Positions 1-7,992 of a DNA stretch of 64,000 bases are shown piece by piece. Under the pieces are notes generated by a model, which had not been told where the DNA came from, did not search any database, and saw only the letters and a list, made by a program, of their open reading frames with translations. The stretch's first letter is position 1; the number at the start of each line of letters is the position of its first letter. The position numbers and the translations under genes were made by a program. Source of the stretch: Blastopirellula marina (lineage in GTDB: Bacteria > Planctomycetota > Planctomycetia > Pirellulales > Pirellulaceae); NCBI RefSeq assembly GCF_002967765.1, contig NZ_PUHY01000014.1, forward strand, positions 248,001 to 312,000, in the 5' to 3' direction.

Positions 1-250
1 TCGCAGGGCAGGGGGGAGACGGATTGCTACACGACTCTTCGAGAGAACGATGCTGCATCTCGGGTTCGGCGTACTGAGTGGACACGAGGAATTTCAAGCC
101 GCTTGTTCAAGTAAAGGGTGCTATCGTCAACTTAGCGGCTTCCTGGGAAATGACCAATGGCAGAATCGTCGAGGGAAGTGCCATTGGCCGAGAGCTGGTA
201 ATTGGGGTAGACTGCTGGCCAGAACTGCATGCAAGCAAAGGAATGCTGCC

Positions 251-2005
251 ATGTCCTCGGCAAAAGGAAATCTGGGGCTGTTGATCGGCCTCAGCGTGAT
301 CGTCTTCTTTACGAACCTCGGCGGGCCCAAGCTCTGGGACCGAGACGAGCCACGCAATGCTGGATGCGCGATTGAAATGATCGAGGCACACGACTGGGTG
401 GTGCCACGTTTCAATGACGAACTCCGTACGCACAAGCCCGCGTTGTTGTACTGGTTGATGATCACGGCCTATTCGGTGTTCGGCATCAACGAATTTAGTG
501 CTCGGTTTTTCTCGGCGGTGCTCGGCACACTGACCGTCTTGTTGACATACGACATGGGGCGGCGTCTATTCGATCGTAGCACTGGTCTGTGGGCTGGTAT
601 TTGTCTCGCGACGACATTGATGTTCACCGTGGCTGCCCGTGCTGCGACCCCCGATGCACCGTTGATCTTTTTTGTTGCACTTGGAATGTGGGTGTTTGTC
701 TGCTTCAGCTTTCGGGAAGATAAAGATGCGGACTCCCAAGGGACTACTTACTATCCAGCACAGTGGTGGCAGATCGCATTGCTGTATGGTGTGTTAGGCT
801 TGGCGGTGCTTTCGAAAGGCCCGGTCGGCTTGGTCCTGCCCACCGCCATCATCGGCATGTTTTTGTTGATCATGCGTTTGCCGACCGCCGAACCTGCGAA
901 CACGTGGTGGCAGTGGTTACTTTCTTTGACGCGCCCTTTCTTCCCGCTGCACTTCCTGAAAACCGTGTGGTTCATGCGACCCATCATCGCCGTGACTGCT
1001 TGTTTGTGCGTCGCGCTACCATGGTACCTGTGGGTCGCTGCTCGCGACTTTCGCTGGATTGAAGGTTTTTTCCTCGAACACAATTTGAATCGTGCGGTGA
1101 CCGCGTTTGAAGGGCATTCCGGTCCACCGGTTTACTACTTACTGGCGATCTGCGTTGGCTTCTTCCCCTGGTCGGTTTTCTTTTCGCCGATGCTGCTCGA
1201 TCTGGCTCGGCAACTGCGAGTCGAATCGAAAACACGTGCCGCTTTGATCTTCTGCTCGTGCTGGGTCGGTGTATGGTTGGCCGCCTTCTCGGTTGCTCAG
1301 ACGAAGTTGCCTAGCTACGTCACCCCACTCTATCCGGGGTTGGCCTTGCTGTTGGGCTGCTTCGTGACGCGAATCACTTCCCGGCAAATTGAGATTTCGC
1401 CTCGATGGTACGACCTGACGTTTGGGTTGACGACTCTCGTCGGCGTGATGATGACGATTGGACTAGCGGTCGCAGCGCGGATTTACCTGCCTGGCGAGTA
1501 CTTGGTACCGATCGTTGGTGTTGTGCTCGTCGTTGGTGGAATCCTGGCTTGGTGGTGGAGACGTCAGTCGGACATGCCGAAAGCATTCACCGCTTTTGCC
1601 GTGATGGCAACCTTGTTTGTCGTCGGCCTGTTCGGGCTCGTAGCCCAGCGTGTTTCCGATCATCAAGCGATTGGTCGATTGCTGGCCAAGATCGATCAGG
1701 CTGCGCCGGAGGCATCCCTGTGCTCTTACGGCGTAAGCGAAGCAAGCTGGGTTTACTATGCTCGGCAGCCAGTGAAGTTCGTTCCAGACGCAGCAGAAGA
1801 CTTAGAGCGAGAGTTCTCACAGGGGGTGAACACCATTGTGCTCACCACGCCAGAAAAGCTGGAAGAGCTTCCCGAATCGGTACGTGCCCAGTTGGTGGAA
1901 GTAGCGCGTGAGCCTTACTTCTTGAAAAACTATCCATTGATCGCACTACGCCCCTCGCCTGAGCTAGTTGAGATCGCGGTACGAAAGGTGACGGAAGCTC
2001 GCTAA
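251..2005 (+). CDS. GT39/ArnT-like membrane glycosyltransferase
   Basis: 584-aa polytopic inner-membrane protein, probably a GT-C fold enzyme that transfers a sugar from a polyprenyl-phosphate donor to a lipid or protein on the outer face of the membrane. After the first hydrophobic helix comes an acidic first loop, DRDEPR (residues 30-35), as in ArnT and protein O-mannosyltransferases, followed by about ten more hydrophobic helices and a short soluble C-terminus. The ATG at 251 is chosen because AAAGGAA lies about 8 nt upstream; the open frame continues back to 50, but that extension is Cys/Arg-rich and not membrane-like. It precedes the pilus/secretion cluster on the same strand, separated by a hairpin, so a link to it (for example glycosylation) is only a guess. 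The family is clear, the substrate is not. Confidence 0.85.
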   Translation: MSSAKGNLGLLIGLSVIVFFTNLGGPKLWDRDEPRNAGCAIEMIEAHDWVVPRFNDELRTHKPALLYWLMITAYSVFGINEFSARFFSAVLGTLTVLLTYDMGRRLFDRSTGLWAGICLATTLMFTVAARAATPDAPLIFFVALGMWVFVCFSFREDKDADSQGTTYYPAQWWQIALLYGVLGLAVLSKGPVGLVLPTAIIGMFLLIMRLPTAEPANTWWQWLLSLTRPFFPLHFLKTVWFMRPIIAVTACLCVALPWYLWVAARDFRWIEGFFLEHNLNRAVTAFEGHSGPPVYYLLAICVGFFPWSVFFSPMLLDLARQLRVESKTRAALIFCSCWVGVWLAAFSVAQTKLPSYVTPLYPGLALLLGCFVTRITSRQIEISPRWYDLTFGLTTLVGVMMTIGLAVAARIYLPGEYLVPIVGVVLVVGGILAWWWRRQSDMPKAFTAFAVMATLFVVGLFGLVAQRVSDHQAIGRLLAKIDQAAPEASLCSYGVSEASWVYYARQPVKFVPDAAEDLEREFSQGVNTIVLTTPEKLEELPESVRAQLVEVAREPYFLKNYPLIALRPSPELVEIAVRKVTEAR

Positions 2006-2032
2006 GCTTTCGCTTCCACCTCTATTAGCTAG

Positions 2033-2062
2033 CGACCGCAGAAGTGAAGCTTCGCGCGGTCG
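2033..2062 (+). terminator. Hairpin, probable terminator after the glycosyltransferase
   Basis: CGACCGC (2033-2039) pairs perfectly with GCGGTCG (2056-2062). An inner GAAG/CTTC pairing extends the stem. TGTTCTAT follows, only moderately U-rich. It sits 28 nt after the glycosyltransferase stop codon. Confidence 0.55.
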
Positions 2063-2275
2063 TGTTCTATCGCCTCGGTCCGACAAAATCGGACGCATTT
2101 CCCGTTATTGAATTGCGGGAAGCGGAAGAGGGTTCGTTCTGGTAATACCGATATTGGCGATCGTAGGGCATTGAGTGACTCTGATTTGCCATCGGACTTG
2201 CTTGCGTTAATGCGAAAGCTAAGTTTGAGCGTCGAATGTCGACATCGAAGACATGATGTTCAAGGTTTAGCTGCC

Positions 2276-2665
2276 ATGCGCGAGAGCAAACATTTCATTC
2301 TGCTGGTCGAAGATGACCCGCTGATGGCCGATATTACCGCGTTTCGTTTGGAGCTGTTGGGCTTCGACGTGCAGATCGTCGAGAACTCAGACGCGGCGCT
2401 ACGCACGTGCGAAGAGCAACGTGTTGATTTGGTGATTGTCGATCTGGAACTCGCTGGCATGAAGGGCCTTGAGCTGATCAACCAATTGCAGATCGGCGAA
2501 TCGACGCACGAGACACCCATTATGGTGTTCTCCACCGACCCGAATCTCGATGTGGTGCAAAAGGCCTTCAAGGCTGGGGCCAAGGATTACCTCGTGACTC
2601 CTTACGATCCAGCCATGCTGGAACACAAGATTGCCCAGCTCCTATCCCCGGAATCGGTCACTTAG
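2276..2665 (+). CDS. Stand-alone response-regulator receiver domain protein
   Basis: 129 aa forming one CheY-like receiver domain and no output domain. Visible: acidic pair D13/D14, phospho-acceptor D56 in VDLEL, switch residue S86 and aromatic Y105. The normally invariant lysine of the 'K-P' motif is threonine (T108, in YLVTPY), so phosphorylation chemistry or signal transmission may be altered. The start is set at ATG 2276, where receiver homology begins; the open frame extends back to 2108 without recognisable content. It ends 25 bp before the GspE/PilB-type ATPase gene and probably shares a transcript, suggesting control of the machine. No histidine kinase is nearby. Confidence 0.85.
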   Translation: MRESKHFILLVEDDPLMADITAFRLELLGFDVQIVENSDAALRTCEEQRVDLVIVDLELAGMKGLELINQLQIGESTHETPIMVFSTDPNLDVVQKAFKAGAKDYLVTPYDPAMLEHKIAQLLSPESVT

Positions 2666-2690
2666 ATACGAAGCGAAATAGAGACACACC

Positions 2691-4382
2691 ATGGCAGGAC
2701 GTCTGGGCGACATTCTGGTAGCACGCGGACAGCTTACCCAAGAGCAGTTGGAAACCGCTCTGCGCAGTCAGGGTTCTGACAAGGGTATGCTGGGTGCCAT
2801 TCTGTTACGTCGTGGTTGGGTAACGCGTGAACAAGTTGGCTCGGCCTTGTCCGAACAATTCGAAGTGCCGTTCGAAACGCTCGTTCCCGACGCCGTGAAT
2901 CCGCAGTTGGTGCGACTGCTGCCTGAGGAATTCTCGCGAACGCGATACACGGTTCCTGTCGCGCTTAAGAATCGTCGTTTGGTCCTAGCTATGGCCGCGC
3001 CGGACGATATCGAGGCAATTTCCGAAGCAGAGCTGATCACCGGCTATCCGGTCGATCCGATCGTGGCATTCAACAGCGAAATTGGTGAAACGCTTGATCG
3101 TGGGTTTGACGACAAAATTGTCGCTCGACAGACGATTGTCGATATGAAACTGCAAGAACTCGCCAAGCAGGAAGATCACGACGAAGGGGCCGAGCAGATC
3201 GCGGCCCTCAACGAGGAAGAATCCGCGCCCGTTGTGCGATTGGTGAAGTCTTTGCTTTCAGGGGCGATCAATTCCGATTCCAGTGATATTCACTTGGAGC
3301 CACACAAGCCAGAAATGCGAGTTCGGTATCGCGTCGACGGCCAGCTCCAGCAGGTCATGACCATTCCCAATCACATTGAAGAGGCGGTGATCGCCCGTAT
3401 CAAAGTGATGGGAGACATGGACACCACAGAAACGCGACGTCCTCAGGACGGTCACATCAGCATCGACGACGGTGGCAAGCATGTGAACTTCCGTGTCAGC
3501 ACGATTCCGACCGTGCTGGGCGAGAAAGTGGTGATGCGATTGATCGACGAAAGCTCGAAGGTGTTCCGAATGGATCAGCTTGGCTTTAGCGATGTCGATC
3601 GAGTCCGTCTGCAGGAATTGATCGATAAGCCACACGGCATGCTGGTGGTGACAGGGCCCACTGGCTCAGGTAAATCGACCACGCTGTACGCAATGTTATC
3701 CCAGTTGAACCAAGTTCATCGCAATATCGTCACCGTGGAAGATCCAGTCGAATACCGTTTGCCAGGTATCACGCAAGTTCACTCCGACAATGAATTCGGT
3801 CTCGGGTTTGCGAACGCGTTGAAGTACATCATGCGGCAAGATCCAGACGTGATCATGGTGGGTGAAATTCGCGACCACGAGACGGCCACGACCGCAGTTC
3901 AAGCTGCACTTACCGGTCACTTGCTGATCAGCACGCTCCATACCAACGATGCGGTCGGCTCGGTTGCTCGTTTGAATGACTTAGGGATCGATCACTTTCG
4001 GATTGGTGGTTCGTTATTGGGAAGCGTTGCCCAACGCTTATTACGAACGATTTGTCCTTTCTGCAAAGAGCCCGCCCAGCCGAATCAGGCGATGCTGGAG
4101 ACACTTGCGCGACGCTGCAAGATTCCTGTGGAAGCCACGTTCTATCATGGTCGTGGTTGTAACAAGTGCCTGGGCAGTGGCTATCAAGGACGCGTGCCGG
4201 TGTTTGAGATCATGAGCAATACGGCCAAGATGTCGGAAGCAATTGACCAAGGAATGCCGCACTCGAAGCTGCGCGAATTGGCGATCGAGGAAGGAATGAC
4301 CGATCTATTGACTGCCGGCGTGAAGATGGCCGTCGCGGGACGCACGACGCTTGAAGAAGCCTATTTCAAGACGATGAGCTAA
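2691..4382 (+). CDS. GspE/PilB-type assembly ATPase
   Basis: 563-aa cytoplasmic hexameric ATPase that powers pseudopilus or pilus assembly. The N-terminal about 150 residues form the MshEN/GspE_N domain (starts MAGRLGDILV). The core has Walker A GPTGSGKST (residues 322-330), an Asp-box/Walker B region around DPDVIMVGEIRD, and a His box (STLHTND). A four-cysteine zinc site, CPFC then CNKC, lies in the C-terminal third, as in GspE and PilB. Length is normal for the family. It is the first structural gene of the cluster, and the GspF/PilC gene follows after 9 bp. Family assignment is firm; whether the machine is a T2SS or a T4P-like system is not decided by this gene. Confidence 0.95.
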   Translation: MAGRLGDILVARGQLTQEQLETALRSQGSDKGMLGAILLRRGWVTREQVGSALSEQFEVPFETLVPDAVNPQLVRLLPEEFSRTRYTVPVALKNRRLVLAMAAPDDIEAISEAELITGYPVDPIVAFNSEIGETLDRGFDDKIVARQTIVDMKLQELAKQEDHDEGAEQIAALNEEESAPVVRLVKSLLSGAINSDSSDIHLEPHKPEMRVRYRVDGQLQQVMTIPNHIEEAVIARIKVMGDMDTTETRRPQDGHISIDDGGKHVNFRVSTIPTVLGEKVVMRLIDESSKVFRMDQLGFSDVDRVRLQELIDKPHGMLVVTGPTGSGKSTTLYAMLSQLNQVHRNIVTVEDPVEYRLPGITQVHSDNEFGLGFANALKYIMRQDPDVIMVGEIRDHETATTAVQAALTGHLLISTLHTNDAVGSVARLNDLGIDHFRIGGSLLGSVAQRLLRTICPFCKEPAQPNQAMLETLARRCKIPVEATFYHGRGCNKCLGSGYQGRVPVFEIMSNTAKMSEAIDQGMPHSKLRELAIEEGMTDLLTAGVKMAVAGRTTLEEAYFKTMS

Positions 4383-4391
4383 GCAGCGATC

Positions 4392-5534
4392 ATGAGAGCC
4401 ACAACCGCAAGCAGTACGTCGAAACGAATGGACATCGGAGGGGTGTTCCGCTGGTTGCATTCCATTCAGTTGACGCCCGGTGGTCGGAAGAACGGTGTGT
4501 CGCCTCGTCGATTAGGAGAGATCTTCTCGAATCTGGCGACCCTTCTGGAAAACGGCGTTACCCTCCCGAAGGCGATTGTGACAATCGCCAACGAAACATC
4601 GATGCGATCGTGCCGTGGTCTCCTGCTTGGCTTACATGCCGCAATCGAGCGTGGAGATAGCTTCTCAAAAGCCCTGATCAGCCAGGACGGAACGTTCGAC
4701 GAAGTCTTGATTCAGCAGATTCGTGTGGGTGAACGCTCAGGCAACGTTCCTCAAGTGTTACGACGAATCGCCGACAAATTCGAGAACGACAACGAACTTC
4801 GCGGAAAGATTATCAAGAAGCTTAGCTACCCAGCAATTGTCACGATCGCCGGTAGTGGCGTCTGCGTCTTCATGATGATGTTCATTCTGCCCGTCTTCGA
4901 AGAGACGTACCGCAAATCAAAAATCCCGCTTCCCTTACCGACGCAAGTCTTGGTTAATACCGGGGCGTTTTTGAACGCTTACGGTTGGATCATCTTACTG
5001 GCGATATTAGGACTTGGACTCGCGATCCGTCATATCCGAAAGCAGCGCAGTCTCGCAATCGCGATGGACCGGCGACTGTTGCGATTACCCCTAATCGGTC
5101 CATGGCTGGTTGATATCTCGATGCTGCAGTTTATGGATACGCTCGGCACGATGCTCGAAAGTGGTTTTCACGTGGCCGATGCACTTGCTCAGAGCCAAGG
5201 AACGGTCAGTAACCTGGCCGTCGATCAAGCAATTGGTTCGCTCGGACGTGCGGTTCGCCGCGGAGAGCGGTTAAGCCATGAAATGGATCGCCATCATGAG
5301 CTATTTCCCCCTGTAGTGAGCCAACTGGTCATTGTTGGGGAACAAACCGGAAACCTAGGCACAACCAGTCGCCAAATTCGGGATCACCTGAAGAAAGATA
5401 TCGAACGCAAGACCGATAACTTCGTACGCGTGGTTGAACCAATCACAACGATTCTGATGGCCTTCATGGTCGGAGGGATCTTATTGGCAATATACATGCC
5501 AATGTTTGGAATGTTGGATTTAGTGGAAAGATAA
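4392..5534 (+). CDS. GspF/PilC inner-membrane platform protein
   Basis: 380-aa polytopic platform protein that couples the ATPase to pseudopilin polymerisation. Two T2SSF repeats are visible (about residues 40-170 and 245-370), each followed by hydrophobic helices: one pair in the middle (around 150-215) and one at the C-terminus. About 40 extra N-terminal residues precede the first repeat. It follows the ATPase by 9 bp. A stable hairpin lies between this gene and the pseudopilin genes. Confidence 0.93.
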   Translation: MRATTASSTSKRMDIGGVFRWLHSIQLTPGGRKNGVSPRRLGEIFSNLATLLENGVTLPKAIVTIANETSMRSCRGLLLGLHAAIERGDSFSKALISQDGTFDEVLIQQIRVGERSGNVPQVLRRIADKFENDNELRGKIIKKLSYPAIVTIAGSGVCVFMMMFILPVFEETYRKSKIPLPLPTQVLVNTGAFLNAYGWIILLAILGLGLAIRHIRKQRSLAIAMDRRLLRLPLIGPWLVDISMLQFMDTLGTMLESGFHVADALAQSQGTVSNLAVDQAIGSLGRAVRRGERLSHEMDRHHELFPPVVSQLVIVGEQTGNLGTTSRQIRDHLKKDIERKTDNFVRVVEPITTILMAFMVGGILLAIYMPMFGMLDLVER

Positions 5535-5563
5535 GCGCTAAGAACGCAACCTACAGTTGTGTG

Positions 5564-5602
5564 GTCGAATTACGAGTTAGAAACAACTCGCACGAATTCG
5601 AC
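5564..5602 (+). promoter_or_regulatory. Intercistronic hairpin between gspF-like and gspG-like genes
   Basis: GTCGAATT (5564-5571) pairs with AATTCGAC (5595-5602). Inside, CGAGTT (5573-5578) pairs with AACTCG (5585-5590) around a 6-nt loop, with a bulge between the two stems. No U-run follows. It may be an mRNA stabiliser or processing site, or a weak attenuator that sets platform versus pseudopilin levels. Confidence 0.5.
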
Positions 5603-5657
5603 GAACTTGGGGCTGTTAATCCGAGAAACACCTTATTAAGAAACTCGTAGCATAGCA

Positions 5658-5993
5658 GTGAAGAAAATGTATCAAGCCAAGGTGAATCGACAACGTCGTG
5701 GTTTCTCGCTCCTGGAACTCTTGGCAGTGGTGGTGATCCTCGGGATCATTGCCGCAATCGTCGTTCCCCGTGTGAGCACCTCGAGCACCCTAGCCAAGCA
5801 GCGCGTTCACGAACACAATATTGCCACTTTGAATTCGGCGGTGGAACGCTACTTCGTCACTACGGGGTCTTGGCCCTCGGCGTTGACCGACTTGGGAACC
5901 GATTACCTGCCAGATGGCGTTCCCGCTGTCCCAACCGACAACACGTTGACCTACTCCGTCGACGGGACTACGCATCGCGTTGTCGCGAATTAA
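5658..5993 (+). CDS. Major pseudopilin, GspG-like
   Basis: 111-aa prepilin-type protein. A short basic leader ends at the cleavage site RRG|FSLLELL (E5 of the mature protein present), followed by a hydrophobic helix and a short globular domain whose 'ITTGSWPSALTDLG'-like segment (here VTTGSWPSALTDLG) resembles GspG. The start is GTG at 5658; an ATG three codons later is the alternative, and neither has a strong ribosome site. It is the first of five consecutive prepilin-like genes and probably the major subunit. A prepilin peptidase is required and is not in the window. Confidence 0.88.
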   Translation: MKKMYQAKVNRQRRGFSLLELLAVVVILGIIAAIVVPRVSTSSTLAKQRVHEHNIATLNSAVERYFVTTGSWPSALTDLGTDYLPDGVPAVPTDNTLTYSVDGTTHRVVAN

Positions 5994-5998
5994 GTTCA

Positions 5999-6505
5999 AT
6001 GATCTTGCCATCAAGATACAAATGCGACCGCGCACCGTTCGTGCCGCGGTCGTTTCCGTTTCCTAAACAAGGTTTCAGCCTGCTCGAGCTCCTCGCAGTG
6101 GTCGTCCTGCTGGGAATCTTGGCAGCCGTCGGTGCGGCCCGTCTGTCCCCTGGTATCCAAGGCAACTTGGCGAATGGTACCGACTCTTTTCGCATTCTAA
6201 TGGCACTACGACAAGCCAGAGCATCTGCCATCTCGACCGGCGATAACCACCGCGTACGGTTGCTAAGTACGAGCGGCGTGATCAGCGGTTTTCAAGTCGA
6301 ACGCATCGGAACCGTCACCACGATTGTCGAAGGACCGTACGATTTTACCCCAGAGACCTCGGTGACTCAGACCGGCGGGGATGCGACTTTCGACTTTCAA
6401 GGGCTGGCAACTGTCGCACCGGTTCTCACGTTCACAGGTCCAGACCGCACACATCGGATTACCGTTGTGGCCGCCACCGGCTGGGGGCTGCTCGAAGAAC
6501 TGTAG
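5999..6505 (+). CDS. Minor pseudopilin, GspH-like
   Basis: 168 aa. The leader ends KQG|FSLLELL, followed by a hydrophobic N-terminal helix and a GspH-like C-terminal domain with a FRILMALRQARASAI helix typical of GspH/FimT proteins. ATG 5999 is chosen because it lies 5 bp after the previous stop codon; the same frame is open upstream but there it overlaps the GspG-like gene. A 140-bp gap without a gene separates it from the next pseudopilin gene. Confidence 0.85.
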   Translation: MILPSRYKCDRAPFVPRSFPFPKQGFSLLELLAVVVLLGILAAVGAARLSPGIQGNLANGTDSFRILMALRQARASAISTGDNHRVRLLSTSGVISGFQVERIGTVTTIVEGPYDFTPETSVTQTGGDATFDFQGLATVAPVLTFTGPDRTHRITVVAATGWGLLEEL

Positions 6506-6645
6506 TTCCCGCGGATTTCTTCTCGCATCGACTCGCTTCGATTGACGGTCGTATCGGGTGACCTATTTTTAGGAGTCCTTTTGCGCACGTCGCGCGCTAG
6601 GTATTACCTCTTTCCACGAAGGAGAGAGTTCCCCGGAAGTGAGTC

Positions 6646-7077
6646 ATGATTGTGTCATCCCAGAAAGCGTACTCCTTGCTCGAAGTGGTGATTGCCACTT
6701 TGCTGTTGGGGCTGGCGATCATTCCGGCCATGAAGTTCATGAGCTCCGCGATTCATTCCGGGTATGAATTGGAAACTTGGAATCAGATGAACTTGATGGC
6801 CGTGAGCAAGCTGGAAGAACAACTGTCGATTGCGGCCAATGATTTCGTCACCGGTTCGCAAAGTGGCACGTTCACGGAACCAGGGCTGACCGGGATGCGA
6901 TACCAAGCATCGCGCTCAACCGCAGCGGGTGATGGCGGAATTGATGGACGATTAATGGTGGTTCAGGTCACCGTTTGGAGCGACGAAGATGGCGATGCCG
7001 CACTGGATGCGTCCGAACGAAAGGTGACTTACGCGACCAAAGTCGCGAGCATGTCGATTTACCAAGATGGTACGTAA
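6646..7077 (+). CDS. Minor pseudopilin, GspI/PilV-like
   Basis: 143-aa prepilin-type protein. The cleavage motif is KA|YSLLEVVIATLLLG: alanine replaces the usual glycine at -1 and tyrosine replaces phenylalanine at +1, while Glu5 is kept. The C-terminal half, with a segment around DEDGDAALDASERKV, resembles GspI/PilV minor pilins. It overlaps the next gene by 11 bp, so the two are probably translationally coupled. The -1 Ala may slow or prevent processing. Confidence 0.8.
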   Translation: MIVSSQKAYSLLEVVIATLLLGLAIIPAMKFMSSAIHSGYELETWNQMNLMAVSKLEEQLSIAANDFVTGSQSGTFTEPGLTGMRYQASRSTAAGDGGIDGRLMVVQVTVWSDEDGDAALDASERKVTYATKVASMSIYQDGT

Positions 7078-7585
7078 AGCATATACAACACGAAATGGTT
7101 TTAGCCTATTGGAGCTGCTGTTATCGGTGACGTTGCTCGTCTCGATGGTAACTGCAGTTTCCGTGCTGCTTCGTGTGAATTACGACACGTGGCTCGACTA
7201 CCGGAGCGATAACCTACAAAACGAAGCGGCGGCTGGCGTGTTGCGGCACTTGGTTCGCGAGTTGCGACAGTGCGAAGAAGTTACGGCGATAAGCGCCGGT
7301 ACCGATAACTCCGGCTCGTTGACCGCACGCATGCCGAGCGGTGATTCCGTCGTATGGGATCATAGCGGAACGAACGTGATGTACGGCATAACGACTGCGG
7401 ACCAACTACTAGGCAACAACATCACGGGAATGACCTTCGTGGGATATGAACGAGATGGCGTTACGGTGACGACGGTCCCTGAGGATGTGCAATGCGTCCA
7501 GGTTACGATCACCTACACGCTATCGAGCCGATCCGTTAGTGCCCGATCGTTGACCACCAAAGTGTGGATTCGAGCGTTTATATAA
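7067..7585 (+). CDS. Minor pseudopilin, GspJ-like
   Basis: 172-aa prepilin-type protein with leader RNG|FSLLELLLSVTLL, Glu5 and a hydrophobic helix. The globular part (YRSDNLQNEAAAGVLRHLVRELRQ) has the long amphipathic segment typical of GspJ/PilW proteins. It starts inside the end of the GspI-like gene and is followed after 9 bp by the next small gene. The order G-H-I-J-K matches classical T2SS operons, which supports the letter assignments more than similarity alone. Confidence 0.82.
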   Translation: MVRKAYTTRNGFSLLELLLSVTLLVSMVTAVSVLLRVNYDTWLDYRSDNLQNEAAAGVLRHLVRELRQCEEVTAISAGTDNSGSLTARMPSGDSVVWDHSGTNVMYGITTADQLLGNNITGMTFVGYERDGVTVTTVPEDVQCVQVTITYTLSSRSVSARSLTTKVWIRAFI

Positions 7586-7594
7586 GACTCAGCC

Positions 7595-7984
7595 ATGATC
7601 AACAAACACACAACCAGACATCGCACGGGACCGCGGCAGGGCTTTGCGCTGTTGTTGGTTTTGATCGTAATCGTCTTAACTTCAATGCTGTTGGTCGGTA
7701 TTGGTAACGGATTGACGACGCAGTTCGCTGCTTATCGAAATACAGCAGATTACGATCATGCTCAGTACTTGGCAGGTGCCGGGGTGCATCACGCCGCCGC
7801 CATGTTGGAAGAAGACGCAACATGGCGAGGAACGCTCAGCAATATCGAATTGCCCCCAGGCAGTGGCAATCGCTACACGGTAACCGCCGTGGACGGTGAC
7901 CCTGGAAAGGTGCTTGTTACCTCGAAAGGAGATGCAGGCAGCGTAACGCGTCGATTGGAATGTGTGATTAGTACCAGCGGCTAG
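7595..7984 (+). CDS. Short GspK/PilX-like pseudopilin
   Basis: 129 aa. The leader ends RQG|FALLLVLIVIV and, as in GspK, lacks the Glu5 found in the other pseudopilins. The segment AQYLAGAGVHHAAAML matches the 'A-ga--A--lL' helix of GspK/PilX proteins. True GspK is about 300 aa with an inserted alpha domain; this protein is less than half that length and has only the core. Its position after the GspJ-like gene supports a tip-initiating role. Confidence 0.75.
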   Translation: MINKHTTRHRTGPRQGFALLLVLIVIVLTSMLLVGIGNGLTTQFAAYRNTADYDHAQYLAGAGVHHAAAMLEEDATWRGTLSNIELPPGSGNRYTVTAVDGDPGKVLVTSKGDAGSVTRRLECVISTSG

Positions 7985-7992
7985 ACGGAATC

